From contig CATKHK010000013.1 of NCBI GenBank assembly GCA_949751835.1, forward strand, positions 372,001 to 436,000: a stretch of DNA of 64,000 bases, in the 5' to 3' direction. A model generated the notes under the pieces. It worked only from the letters and a program-made list of their open reading frames with translations, was not told where the DNA came from and made no database searches. Position 1 is the stretch's first letter; every line of letters starts with the position of its first letter. The translations under genes were made by a program, and so were the position numbers. Source of the DNA: Blepharisma japonicum (taxonomy: Eukaryota > Ciliophora > Heterotrichea > Heterotrichida > Blepharismidae). Positions 32,165 to 42,879 of the stretch are shown here, in pieces.

Positions 32165-33550
32165 ATGAATTTAAATTCAAAGATGGACCAAGAAAATAAT
32201 GACGCAATCTTAACTCTTCCTGATGGAAAAACATATAAATTTCCTATAATAAAAGGAACAGCTGGACCTCCAGTTATTGACATAAAAAATTTCTATTCTC
32301 AAACTGGGTGCTTTACATTTGATCCTGGCTTTACATCTACTGCAAGCTGCGTTTCTGGTATAACCTATGCTGATGGAGAGCAAGGTCTTTTATGATATAG
32401 AGGATATGATGTTCAAGAATTAGCAGACAAGTGCTGCTATTTAGAAGTTTGCTATCTTTTGCTATATGGAAGCCTTCCAAATAGCCAGGAATTGCATTTT
32501 TTTGAGCAGCAAATCCAGGAAGAAATGCCGATCCATCAGAAATTAATTGATTTCTATAGCAGCTTTCAGCAAGGCGCTCATCCGATGGCTATCATGGTAG
32601 GTGTTATAGGTGCTTATTCAGCTTTTGTACAAAATAGCATTGATGTTAATAGTCCTAGTCAAAGAGAAGCAGCTGCTATAAAAATTATTGCAAAATTCCC
32701 GATGATGGCGGCGGTGGCTTATCGGACTGCTTATGGCCTTCCTATTGTGTACCCACAGAAGAAGTATAGCTATGTAGAAAATTTTTTATATATGATGTTT
32801 TCTGATCCTATGAGTAATGATTTCCAAATAAATCCGATTATTATAGAAACAATTGAAAAGCTATTTATTTTGCATGCTGACCATGAACAAAATGCTTCTA
32901 CTTCAACTGTCAGAATTGCTGGAAGCTCTTTGGCTAATCCTTTTGCATGTATTGCTTCAGGAATTGCTAGCCTATGAGGACTTAGACATGGCGGTGGTAT
33001 GGAAGCTGCAATGCAAATGCTGGATACAGTGAAAAATAATCAATCCATTGGTGATTTAATATCAAGAGCTAAAGATAAAAATAATCCATTTGTGCTCATG
33101 GGTTTTGGGCATAGGATATATAAGAATTTTGACCCAAGAAGCCAAAAACTGAAAGAAATCGCTCATAAATTATTTTCTACCAATGGCTCAATGAATCAAG
33201 ACCATTTCCATATTTCCTTAGAAATTGAAGAAATGGCTTTAAAAGATGAATATTTTATAGAGAAAAAACTATATCCGAATGTAGATTTTTACTCGGGTGT
33301 GATATTAGAAGCTATTGGAATACCAAGAACAATGTTTATTGTGATTTTTGCATTATCAAGAGCTGTAGGATGAATATCGCAATGGAATGAAATGATGAGT
33401 GAAACGGTTAGAAAAATTGGAAGGCCAAGACAGCTTTATGTAGGAAAAAATAAAAGGGTAGTAATCCCTATAGAAGAGAGAGAATGCTTAGAACGGATAA
33501 ATCCAAGCCATTTGAATTCAAAAAAATTTGTATGGTCTCAAAATAATTAA
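32165..33550 (+). CDS. Bacterial-type (GltA-like) citrate synthase
   Basis: A 461-aa citrate synthase condensing acetyl-CoA (or propionyl-CoA in methylcitrate synthases) with oxaloacetate. Motifs: GTAGPPVIDIKNFYSQTG, HPMAIMVGVIGAYSAF, the His of LHADHEQNASTSTVR, the active-site His of LMGFGHRIYKNFDPR, and the catalytic Asp of YPNVDFYSGV, ending IGRPRQLYVGK. This is the GltA/glyoxysomal sequence class, not the mitochondrial class. TGA Trp codons occur in LLWYRGYD, SLWGLRHG and VGWISQW. The start was set at the ATG at 32165; upstream frame would need a non-ATG start. It has no clear PTS1 or presequence. Close to methylisocitrate lyase, so a methylcitrate role is possible but not shown. Confidence 0.94.
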
Positions 33551-33558
33551 AATTTATT

Positions 33559-34761
33559 TTACATCAAATTTTCTAAAAATGATGATTTGGAAATAAAGCT
33601 TTTGGAGAAATCCTTTTGTCTTAGAGGGGTATTTTCTTTTTTTCCACTTTTATCTAGCTTTTTGTTTCTTAAAAAGTTAGGGCAAAACTCTGCCACTGGC
33701 GGAGCTGTGCTAGCTATTTTTTCATTTGTCTTTCGCATTCTTTTAGTTGTAGATTCCATTGAGTTTTTAGGACTTAATATTGAATGAATTCTTTCAGTTG
33801 AAACATTCAACTTTGGGACTGGCTGGATGCTTCGTGATCTTTGAGTGTTTTTCTCTAATAAAAATGTCAGCTTATTTTCATTTGATGTAAAAGAAGTATT
33901 CATACAATCAGATAGCCTTAAATTAGTAGAAATAAAGGAATTTTTGGTTGACTGACAGCTTGGCATAGCTTGGATTGATTTTTCTAATTCTTCGAAGAAT
34001 AGTAACTTTGGCTGATTTGTAGGGGATACTGGCAAGATTTTTTGTTCTCGCCGAGGAGATGATATAAGCTGTGAGACTGCAGATGCTTTATCATCATAAT
34101 TTTCATCTGAAAATTTAAGCTCTAACACTGTGCTTTTATCCGAGTTTTCAATTTTCATTTCCATTTGCTTTATATAATCATTTTTTGTATTTAGCTTTTC
34201 TTTAAGATCCGCAATTTCAATAGACCTCTCTATATTATTTTTTTTCTCATGCTCAAGGTTTATTAAAATCTGTGAATTTTCATTTGTTAATCTTACAATT
34301 TCAGCCTTCAAACTTTCATTCTCTTCATCGAACTTAGAGTCTTTTTTATTTGATAAACTTTTTTCTAATAAATCTCTATATTTTTCTTCAAACGCATCTT
34401 TCATCCTCAAAGCATGATCCAATTGGATTTTCAAGCTTAAAACATCTTCAGAAAAAATCAAAGTGTTTCTTAAGTTTTCGTTTTCTTCAGAAATTGTTAA
34501 AAGTTGTTCTTCATAATCTATTGAAGCTGTGTCTACTGTGATTTTATTTTTTTCATATTTGCTATCTTCGTATTCTTGGACTTTTTCACTTAAATATTTT
34601 ATTTCTGAATCTTTTGCTTGCAAATGTGCTTTTAGCTCGCTAATTTTTATTTCCATTTGGCTTACTTGTGCAATATAATATTGATTAATCCTCATCATTG
34701 AATCTTTCCCTAGCTGAAATTGCTCAAAAGTCTGTCTGTTAAAGCTTCCATTTTCACACAT
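33559..34761 (-). CDS. Coiled-coil protein, unknown
   Basis: A 400-aa protein: residues 10-235 are heptad-rich coiled coil (ISELKAHLQAKDSEIKYLSE, LKAEIVRLTNENSQILINLE), then a Ser/Thr-rich disordered region with basic clusters (SPRREQ, TTKRMRKTN). The start is set at the ATG at 34759-34761, because a longer frame needs a non-ATG start and would overlap the gene upstream. The start lies just 7 bp after the stop of the Ash2-like gene on the same strand. Coiled-coil proteins of this kind are often basal-body or cytoskeletal. No specific family recognised. Confidence 0.8.
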   Translation of the reverse strand: MCENGSFNRQTFEQFQLGKDSMMRINQYYIAQVSQMEIKISELKAHLQAKDSEIKYLSEKVQEYEDSKYEKNKITVDTASIDYEEQLLTISEENENLRNTLIFSEDVLSLKIQLDHALRMKDAFEEKYRDLLEKSLSNKKDSKFDEENESLKAEIVRLTNENSQILINLEHEKKNNIERSIEIADLKEKLNTKNDYIKQMEMKIENSDKSTVLELKFSDENYDDKASAVSQLISSPRREQKILPVSPTNQPKLLFFEELEKSIQAMPSCQSTKNSFISTNLRLSDCMNTSFTSNENKLTFLLEKNTQRSRSIQPVPKLNVSTERIHSILSPKNSMESTTKRMRKTNEKIASTAPPVAEFCPNFLRNKKLDKSGKKENTPLRQKDFSKSFISKSSFLENLM

Positions 34762-34768
34762 TATTACG

Positions 34769-35527
34769 TTAACTGTATTTATGATTATTAAAAAATGGTT
34801 TTGCATTGTACTGCTTGAGAATTTTAGGGTAAGAAAGATTTGGAGTCATGTTTATTTCTACTCTTGCATATTGGTACAGTCCTACAGCTGGATAATAGCA
34901 TCCTTCATAAATATTGGAAAATGCGCACCCCATATGTTCTCCATTCTTAAAATAATGAATTTCACTCGCTTCACTAATTACAGGCCCATCTTCTACTACT
35001 CCTCTTATTTTAGGCTTTTGAGGTTGGAGTCTTATTAAGCATCCTATTATGTCATTATACCCATATGAATCAGCGTATTCATTTATATAGCCTTCATGAA
35101 ATACACCTCCATCAAGGTCTCTATATGAATAACTGTATCGGTCAGTTCCTATTGGTAATTCTAAATCAGTCTGAGTTGTTGCAAAGCCGATCCTTGTGTG
35201 GGCTGAGTTAAAATGTATGGAAATTGTGTCATGTGTTTCTAAATAAAGCATATTTGAGGTTGTTAATAAAGGCTCTAGCATTGGAGCTGAAGGGGGAATT
35301 GGGTTTGAAGGGATATTGAGAGATTCACTGGAAGGGTTAAGAATAGTTACTTCATAATAATAGCTTCCTTCAGTGACACCTTGTGTACCTAATACAGACC
35401 GATAGCCTTTATCACCATTTGCAATCAAACCATTATCATAAAGTTTGATTGCTTTGGCTTTCATTATACTTGAAAAGCAATGTAATGAAACTTCTGAAGG
35501 GTTAGATGGGATAAAAGCGGGAAACAT
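34769..35527 (-). CDS. Ash2-like SPRY-domain protein
   Basis: A 252-aa protein that is nearly all SPRY domain. Motifs match the ASH2L/Bre2 type: IKLYDNGLIANGDKGYRSVL, GSYYYEVTI, RIGFATTQTDLELPIGTDRYSYSYRDLDGGVFHEG, DIIGCLIRLQ and a late FKNGEHMG strand. In animals and yeast this domain is a core of the COMPASS H3K4 methyltransferase. The N-terminal winged-helix/PHD part of ASH2L is absent, as in many protist Bre2-like proteins. A histone-methylation role is inferred from the family. Confidence 0.82.
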   Translation of the reverse strand: MFPAFIPSNPSEVSLHCFSSIMKAKAIKLYDNGLIANGDKGYRSVLGTQGVTEGSYYYEVTILNPSSESLNIPSNPIPPSAPMLEPLLTTSNMLYLETHDTISIHFNSAHTRIGFATTQTDLELPIGTDRYSYSYRDLDGGVFHEGYINEYADSYGYNDIIGCLIRLQPQKPKIRGVVEDGPVISEASEIHYFKNGEHMGCAFSNIYEGCYYPAVGLYQYARVEINMTPNLSYPKILKQYNAKPFFNNHKYS

Positions 35528-35672
35528 TAATTTTTATTGAATTAATACTGATATTTTAATGATATTAATATGTAATAATATGTTAGTCAAATAAGGCATT
35601 GTATAGCATTACTGATAATCGTAGGCAGTAAACTATCTTATATATTAATAAAAATCCATCATAATTTAGTTA

Positions 35673-38459
35673 TTATTTTCTTACGTTTTGGATTGGCTTT
35701 GATTTTGGGGTATTTGAAGTGTTTGATTTTGATGCTGTTTGCGCAAAACTAGAGCCTTGAGTAGTTTTTGTTATAGGGGTATTTGATGCTTTCTTTTTAA
35801 CTATAAAATCTTCTTCCAATTTTTTAATAGAGATATTTTTTTGAACAGGAGATTTTTTCTCTTCTTCTGATTTACTTGTTGGTGCCTTTTTTGGAGAATT
35901 GCTCTTTAACTCTTCTAAAAGCTTTTTTGCAGGCTCTTTTTTTGGAGGATTGCTCCCCAATCCTTTAGCAGGCTGTTTTGTAGTCTCAATTTTAGAAGGA
36001 TTACCTTTTAAACCTTCAACTGCTTTTTTTGTTTGCTCTTTTAACGAAGGACTGTTCTTTAGTTCTCCTTTTGAAATGGGCTGATTAGATTTTGCAGTCG
36101 GAGTGGTTGGTAGTGGAGCTTTCCGTTTTATTACAAAATCTTCATTAGCTTGGGCATTTTCTGCATTTAAGATGTCCACTTTTTGCTTTTCAGGAGCCTT
36201 TACTTCTTCAGCCATCTTCATGCATCTGTCATCAGCTCCTCGGGCATTTTGTGCATCTAAGATGTTTGCTTTTTGCTTTTCAGGAGCCTTTACTTCTTCA
36301 GCCATCTTCATGCGCCTGCCATAAGCTCCTCTATCTTTGGTATTTATCTTAGTTTGAATTGGTTTTTTCCTTTTAATTTCAAAATTTTCATTGTTCTTGT
36401 TTATTTCTTCGCTCTTTTGTTTTTCATTTATTTGAACATCCAAAGTTACGCACTGTGGATGCAGAAATCCCCTTTCTTTTAGCACAAGAGAAGTAGTAAT
36501 TGGCTTTTTGCATGCATAACAAATTAAGCATTCTGTGTGGAATTTTTTCTCTCCAGCTTCAAAGTAAGGTTGGCCTGATATAACAATTTTTCCAAGTTCA
36601 CAATTTTCACTGCCACATCTGAATGGATGATGCTCAATGCAATAAAGCTTTCCTAAGTATGCATATTTATTGATTTCGTTATATACTGCATTGGAATCTG
36701 ATGTCGTCTCTATTGTTTTAGAATTGAACTCAATTACTGTGTTGCAGCCTTCATAAGAACAGTTGTGAGGCTGCATCAACTGTACTAAGCACATTACAGG
36801 CTCGTTTTCATTAAATTCATCCTCAGTGCTCTCATCATACTCTAATAAATCATTCACATAGTCATAATGAGTTATGTGAAATGGAGAAAGAACTTCTACA
36901 TCCCTCGTCAAAATTTCTTGGAGATGTTCTTCATAATGGCTCTCAGTGTTCTGGGATATTAAATTTATTCCTCCAGTAATTATAAGAGTCACTTCAAAAT
37001 TTCCTTCAATTCTTTGTTCTTTTCTTTGAATTCTTGGAACTTGGTTTTTAGGGTAAAAATCTTCAACTTTGGGGATTCTCAGCTTCAAGCTTTGTGTGTC
37101 AATCATATCTTTCGGAATTTTAAGAACATCTCGAAACCACTCAGCAGCTGCTGATAATATTGATATTTGCTTAAGTCGGTGAAATTCTGGAATTAGTGCT
37201 GCTAATTCGTCGAAATGACTAGTTAAATAAGTAGCAAAGTCTTTTGTAATAGTTTCCTCATTCGTGTCTTCTAGCCCGAATTCAGAATTAGCATTCATTT
37301 GAAGCTTCATTGCTTCTACACGAATTTTGAACTCTTTTGGATCAATCACTATTCCATCTTCAGTATTAAAATAATTAAATTCTACTTTATCGTTCACGAA
37401 TCATAGTCTTATAAAGCCTTTATGGCTAGAATCTGTTATATAATAATCATAACCACTTTTGAATCATGGGATATCAAGAGATACAGGGGACCTTTGTTGG
37501 GTTAAGTCATCAAATCACAGTCCCTGGTCTAGTTGTTTCAGCTTTCAGTCTGCCTCAAATAATGCACTCCCAACAGTTGTATCTTCCAGCTCAGGAGGAT
37601 CATAGTGTTTCTTTTGGTAAGGCCCTTGAGGTGCTTTTGGGTCACTTGGGACCAAGGTAAAGGATAATCGTTTTGGATACTCATATGCCATATAAAATAT
37701 AGTTGCTAAGTCCCCTTCTATATACAGATTTTCATCAGACTTTTCTGTCTCAATGAGCAGAAACCCAGATTTTGGATCAAAAGAAATCTTTTTTATAGTG
37801 GGAAAGTACTTTGATGTCGATATATGGATTTCTGGGATTTGGTAGTTCAGAAAATTTTGAATGGAGTGTGGATGTAAGCCTGATCGGTTTGGCAGAAAAT
37901 GGACTCTTTTAGAGTCTCCTGGGGAAATATAATATTTTGATAGGGAGTCTCCTTCAATTTTGTATACTTCAATATCAATTGGATCTGGAGTAAGACCAAA
38001 TTTTTTCAGTGAGTTTATATTCCTTAATGCAATTTCACCTAAACCTAAAGGGTTGAAGCAAATTGCTTTCATTTGTTTTGTAATATCTGCAAGTGCTCCA
38101 ACAATGCATGCTCCAGATGAGTACCCTACTCCAGTTATATCATAATTTCTAAACTCTTTTTTCCTTTTTTCAAGTATTTCTAAAGCACTAAAAGTATCAA
38201 TTGAAACTTTTTTTATATAAAGCTGCAGCCCTTCAACTAATATCGAACCAATTATCACATAATATAATTCTCTTCTTTCATGATCAGCGAGGACATATAT
38301 TGAGCCTGTATTTTCAATTAGTAGAAATCTAGTGAAATCATACCCTCTCTCTTCTTTGTACTTCTGGTTTATTTCAGAAAAGTACATACTTTTATCTTTT
38401 GAAGCTAAAATGCACATGTCTATAAGTGCTGCATGAAATTTCATTGAGTCAGCTTCCAT
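35673..38459 (-). CDS. Alpha/beta-hydrolase-like and LIM zinc-finger fusion
   Basis: A 928-aa protein in one intronless frame. The N-terminal 250 residues resemble a lipase class 3/DUF2974-like hydrolase, with the nucleophile elbow ITGVGYSSGACIVGAL, then KAICFNPLGLGE and IEVYKIEGDSLSKY where the second acid is expected. Next is a conserved-looking region (GSALFEADWKLKQLDQGLWFDD, HKGFIRLWFVNDKVEF) that I cannot name. Residues about 540-640 carry paired Cys/His of a LIM-like finger (CSYEGCNTV, YCIEHHPFRC, KFHTECLICYACKK, HPQC). The last 280 residues are disordered Lys/Pro/Ser-rich sequence with two 30-aa repeats. Four TGA Trp codons bridge what would otherwise be two genes. Catalytic activity is unproven. 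Confidence 0.8.
36155..36335 (-). repeat. Two 90-nt tandem repeats within coding sequence
   Basis: Two nearly identical 90-nt units encode the 30-aa motif MKMAEEVKAPEKQKANILDA in the disordered tail of the hydrolase-LIM gene. The period is exactly 30 codons, so the frame is kept. The high nucleotide identity points to a recent duplication. Confidence 0.85.
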
Positions 38460-38514
38460 TTTTTATATTAGATATGATTAGGATTTTTACTTATAAATTT
38501 TATTACAATATCAA

Positions 38515-40248
38515 TTACTGAGATATTAAATATTCCTCAAGCATTTCTGTAGCTGTTTTCTTAGGAGAATCATTAGGACTGCTAACAATAGTTCATCTCC
38601 CATCTTTTTTTACCATCATGGCTTGAGCTCCAGGAATCTCGCAGCTCCCATCAATAAGATTTTTCATATTGATTTCATTGGAAAATGTAATAGTCTCTGG
38701 CTTTAACAATAATTGGTCTTTTCTTCCACTATCAGTTGAGCTTTGAGTTAGATCATGTGCTAAAGTTCTTTGGGTGACGCATGGGGATGATCTTTTAGTA
38801 ATATTCGGGGTCAGTGATCTTTTAGTTTGACAATCTAAAGATCTATAGCTTTTACAAATCGATTCATTGCTCAAAACTGAATTTTGACCTAATAGATCTA
38901 ATATAATTGTATGCAGAGGTGATAAAATCTGCTCAAGAAAAACTACATCTTTAGAACTTGGCATTGCTTTCTCAATAATTTTTATGAGCTTTGCTATTTC
39001 AAGCTTTACAAGTGAAAGGGTATTCGGAAGAGATTTTTCTTCAAAAATTCCTTCCTCAGTTATTTTTGATTTTTGCTCCCTTATTTTTGTCTTAAAGCTC
39101 CTCTGCTTATCTCTATACTTTTTTAACTCATCTATCAGCTTATTATTTTCTGCTTCAAGAATCAAAATTCTTCTATCTTTTGAATCCTGATCAATATATT
39201 TACTAGCAAATTCTTTATTCTCCTGCTGATCTGCTAGCTCTTTTATCGTGTTTTGCAGTTTCTGCAATTCATTTTCTAGCAAAATCACTTGAGCTTTGTG
39301 TAGCTCGTTTTGCTTTTTAAATAGTTTTCTAAATTCTTCAAATAACTTTTCTTTCAATTCTTTTCTTTCTTCATTTCTTGTGTCATTTCCTTGGGTTTTT
39401 CTTTTTGATTTGATTTCATGATGCAAATCTTGTAAGGCCAAGGCATTTTCTATGGTATTTTCTGCATCTTTTTTAAAAGCTAGATTTTCTATCTTTAATT
39501 TGGTGATTTCTGCTTTTAATTGGTCGACATCTCTTGTAGACATTTGATCAAGGACGTCTTTTAAGCTGAAATACATGTTCGATAATGCATTTCTTACTTT
39601 GGGAAAATTAAATCCAAAGTTATCTAGTGATAAAATCTTAACAATCTCATCAAAATTTTCAGAATTTAAGCACAAACCGAAGATTTGGTTTATTTTCGAA
39701 GCAATTTCTTCATCTTCTGAAGAAAATTTTCCTCTTGGTAAAGTTTTTGAAGAGAGTGGTTGTGATTTTTGGGTTTCAAATGAGGCATCTTTTAATTTCA
39801 ATGGTGGGACTGAAAGAGGTGGCCGAGACTGAGTTGCTAATAAAGTTTTGGCTTCATTTAATAATGTTTTTTGCTTATTTTCAGCAACCATAATAAATGT
39901 ATTGGTAACTGAATTTGATTCGCATTTTTGAACTAAAGAAATTTTTTGAGTATTCAACTCCTTTAAAATAAGCTCATAGTCTGGGTTATTTTCGCTTGTT
40001 TTGTCTAGTTTCTCTTCTATTTTTTGAATATGTGTATTAATTTCGGTAATAAGCTCTTGGATTTTGATTTTGTATGGATTTGAACAAACAGGGGCTTGCG
40101 AAATGGCGCTTATTGAAGGCTTTGAGATATTTGAATATGTAAATGAGTCTGAAATAAAGCTTTCAGAGGCAGTAATTCCGTATTCTAGTAATGAGTTTTC
40201 TTTGTCAGACTCGAAGTTCAATGAGCTTCCAAAAGAGCTATTTGACAT
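38515..40248 (-). CDS. Coiled-coil protein, unknown
   Basis: A 577-aa protein with a Ser-rich N-terminus, a short coiled coil (IQELITEINTHIQKIEEKLD, about residue 62) and a long one (about 235-400: ITKLKIENLAFKKDAENTIE, ENNKLIDELKKYRDKQRSF). The C-terminal region has repeated Thr/Ser-Pro/Arg motifs (TKRSLTPNITKRSSP). The frame ends at TAA 38515 after one TGA Trp (KDGRWTIVSS). No enzymatic domain. Overall style resembles centrosomal or cortical scaffold proteins, which is only an inference. Confidence 0.85.
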
Positions 40249-40477
40249 TTGTTATATAAATTTAATGCCAATTAAAACAATAAAAATGGAAAATTAACTT
40301 GTTTAAGAAATTTAAATTTTGACTTCTCCATTCTTTAGCTCTCAGCTTTTTCTTATATTTACTACCAAAATTAGTTTATTATTAGTTTTCTTCATTTTTT
40401 AAGCCATAATTGCATTTGGCTCTGTAGTATCCGTTTTTTCCATAATCGTTAAAAATATTTAACAGACAATATAAAAA

Positions 40478-41179
40478 ATGATACGAAGTTTACTAATCTG
40501 CTCGCTAATTTCCTTATCCCTATCAAACACTCCTCAACAATTTATCACTGCCCCAGATCTAGAAGCAACAGTGTTTTTTGAAGGCGAATGCCCACCTGAA
40601 GGCTGCCCTGAAAACAACGTATGCAACTGTGACGCATCAATGCTGGGAGATGGAATATGCCAATGGGAATGCGTAAATTTTGCTTGCAACTGGGATGGAG
40701 GTGACTGCTGTGAAAATTGGATGCTATATAATGATTTTTGTGATGCTGCTTGCTACCTTGAAAAATTCAAATGGGATCAAGGTGCTTGCAAGAAGCCATT
40801 AGGCAAGTGCAAATGTTCTATAAATGAAATTGGCAATGGTTTCTGCAACTGGCATTGTAGCGACCACATCGAATGTCTTATGGAAGGAGGTGATTGTTGT
40901 TTTTACTTTGAAGTAGGAGATGGCCGTTGTGAAGAGTATTGTTATAACAAAGAAAATAATTGGGATGGAGGAGACTGCTTCCAAAACCCTCCAAAAGACT
41001 GTCCTTGCTATGAAAAAGGCTTGCTAGGGGATGGAGTTTGCAACGAAGAATGTGACACAGAAGAATGCGTCCATGATTTTGGGGACTGCTGTGACGAAAA
41101 ACTATTAGGAAATGGAGTTTGCGATGAATCTTGTAACACTGAAGTTTTAGATTTTGATGGAGGAGACTGCATTAATTAA
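40478..41179 (+). CDS. Secreted protein of Notch-type (LNR) repeats
   Basis: A 233-aa cysteine-rich secreted protein. A signal peptide (MIRSLLICSLISLSLS) is followed by about six LNR units of the C-x-GD/GN-G-x-C-x-x-x-C-x-x-W-D-GGDC type (MLGDGICQWECVNFACNWDGGDC, EVGDGRCEEYC, LLGDGVCNEEC, LLGNGVCDESC). In Notch such units bind calcium. No membrane anchor or other domain is present. Many ciliates and oomycetes have stand-alone LNR proteins of unknown function. Two units lack some Cys or Asp (for instance KWDQGAC), so they may not all bind calcium. Confidence 0.9.
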   Translation: MIRSLLICSLISLSLSNTPQQFITAPDLEATVFFEGECPPEGCPENNVCNCDASMLGDGICQWECVNFACNWDGGDCCENWMLYNDFCDAACYLEKFKWDQGACKKPLGKCKCSINEIGNGFCNWHCSDHIECLMEGGDCCFYFEVGDGRCEEYCYNKENNWDGGDCFQNPPKDCPCYEKGLLGDGVCNEECDTEECVHDFGDCCDEKLLGNGVCDESCNTEVLDFDGGDCIN

Positions 41180-41193
41180 ATTTTATAATCTTC

Positions 41194-41541
41194 TTATTCA
41201 TCTACTATATATGGAGAATACTCTGAAATTCTTCCAATGATAATATTTATATCTTCTGGCTCAATTCCAACCTCATATAATGTTTGCCTTAAATAAGTAA
41301 TAAACCTTTCCATATGCTCTTGTGAGATTCCTCTATCTTGATGAGCATATTTTAAGACTTCTTCATAATTATCATCAGCATAGCCTAGCCCTGCTTTTAA
41401 TATTGCGAAATTAATAGACTGGACTTCACTTGGAGTTCTTCGTTCAAAATAATGACGAAGTGTATGGTCTGAGCGCAATTTCTCGTGAAGGATAACAATT
41501 GCATGATTCCAAAATTCAATGTTACCATAGCGATAAAGCAT
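41194..41541 (-). CDS. Truncated-haemoglobin-like protein
   Basis: A 115-aa protein of the size and helix pattern of truncated haemoglobins. HTLRHYFERRTPSEVQSINFAILKAGLG matches the CD-E region (…FFxxxDMxxQ…FLxxxLGG), and YEEVLKYAHQDRGISQEHMERFITYLRQTL matches the F-G region, where the His of KYAHQDRGI fits the proximal haem ligand. VGIEPEDINIIIGRI matches helix H. The usual B10 Tyr and the distal Gln are not clear. Haem and oxygen binding are therefore plausible but uncertain. Converges tail-to-tail with the LNR gene, 14 bp apart. Confidence 0.65.
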   Translation of the reverse strand: MLYRYGNIEFWNHAIVILHEKLRSDHTLRHYFERRTPSEVQSINFAILKAGLGYADDNYEEVLKYAHQDRGISQEHMERFITYLRQTLYEVGIEPEDINIIIGRISEYSPYIVDE

Positions 41542-41757
41542 TTTAAATGGAATTAAAAAATTGCAACATTTGGATATTCAGTAGTATTCATAAAAAAATA
41601 ATTTGAAGAAAGGTGCTAAATTTAAAAAAATAAAAATAACTATATTATAATAGAAAGAATTTCCAATGACATAACTAATAAATTAATAGCTATAAATATT
41701 TTTTGACGCAAATTATAGTAAAGTTTATAGGCAGATAATTGTATTGAATATTTTAAA

Positions 41758-42879
41758 TTAAGAATGCAATTCGATTGTATCAGCCCCTCCTTTTCCTTCA
41801 AGCATTTTCAACTTTTCTTCTAATGATGAAATAAGCTTCTGATCTTCTGCTATCATTTTTTGGGCTTGCTCTTCAGTTTTGAATCTTTGTTGTTGTTCAT
41901 GCACAAGTTTCTTAGAAAGTGCGATACAAAGCTTTTTATTTGTATCCGGATCATTTTTTATCTCACATAGCTGGAAGAGTAATAAAATTTCTGAGTCAAT
42001 GAAATTTGTATAATCTCCCTCATTATCAGGTGGCACTAATTCATTTAATTTCTGCATTATTTCTGTTTCGCTAAGCCCACTAAAATTTCCATCTCCCCTG
42101 CTTGATGATCTTGAATTCGATTTATTTTCTTCTTTCCCCGCTAGCTGCTGTTTCAGCTGCTCATTTTCCTGCTGTAAAACCAATAATTTTTTATCCATAA
42201 TTAATGCTTCATCTTTTACCACTTTCAATAATTTTTCTGTTTTCTTTTTATATGCCCTATTTCTCAATTACATTTCTGCTTGTTGAATCGGATCTAAAGC
42301 TTCTCCAGGTTTCTGTAGTGAATTTTTTATTTGATTTATAAGTTCTAGCTCGTTTTCTTCTTGAGCTTTAGCCTGCTCAGCAAATCTACGTCTAGATTCA
42401 ATCAAAGAGTCAACAAGTTTTTCGACTTCATTAATAGTTTCAGGATCAAGATTTTTATTAACTGGAGAGGCAGATCTACTAGCAGGAGATGCTGATCTTT
42501 GTCGGTTCCTTGGAGGAGTTTGGCGGAGTGTTGAAGTTGGAGTTGAATATCTAGGGCGAGATGTAGCTAAACCTCGAGGAGACGTGGCAATATTTATAGG
42601 AGGAGGCTTTATTGTTGAAATTAATGGCTTTTGGGGTTTTGGTTGAAGAGTTTGAGAAAGTTCAGGGACTTTTATGTCAGAGTCTGAAAGCTTGGATTCG
42701 TGAATTGGAGATATAGAAGGACGGGGTGGTTTTGGAGTTGTTATTGGAGAAATAGTAGAAGGTTTCATTCTAGGGGGCGAGGTTACTTGTCTTGGAGGAG
42801 GTTGCTGAGCTTTAGCTGGAACAGTATTAAGTTCTTGAGCTCTTTGAAGAAATGCTTGAACCCTTGAACTCGTAGACAT
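41758..42879 (-). CDS. Proline-rich coiled-coil protein
   Basis: A 368-aa protein with one 15-nt intron at 42257-42271; splicing joins PIQQAEM to AYKKKTEKLL and removes a TAA. The first 130 residues are Pro/Ser/Thr-rich with many SP/TP sites (SPPRMKPSTISPITTPKPPR), typical of phosphorylated disordered tails. The rest is mainly helical (ETINEVEKLVDSLIESRRRF; IMDKKLLVLQQENEQLKQQL). It is not recognised. The SP/TP density suggests cell-cycle or cytoskeletal regulation, an inference. Confidence 0.85.
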
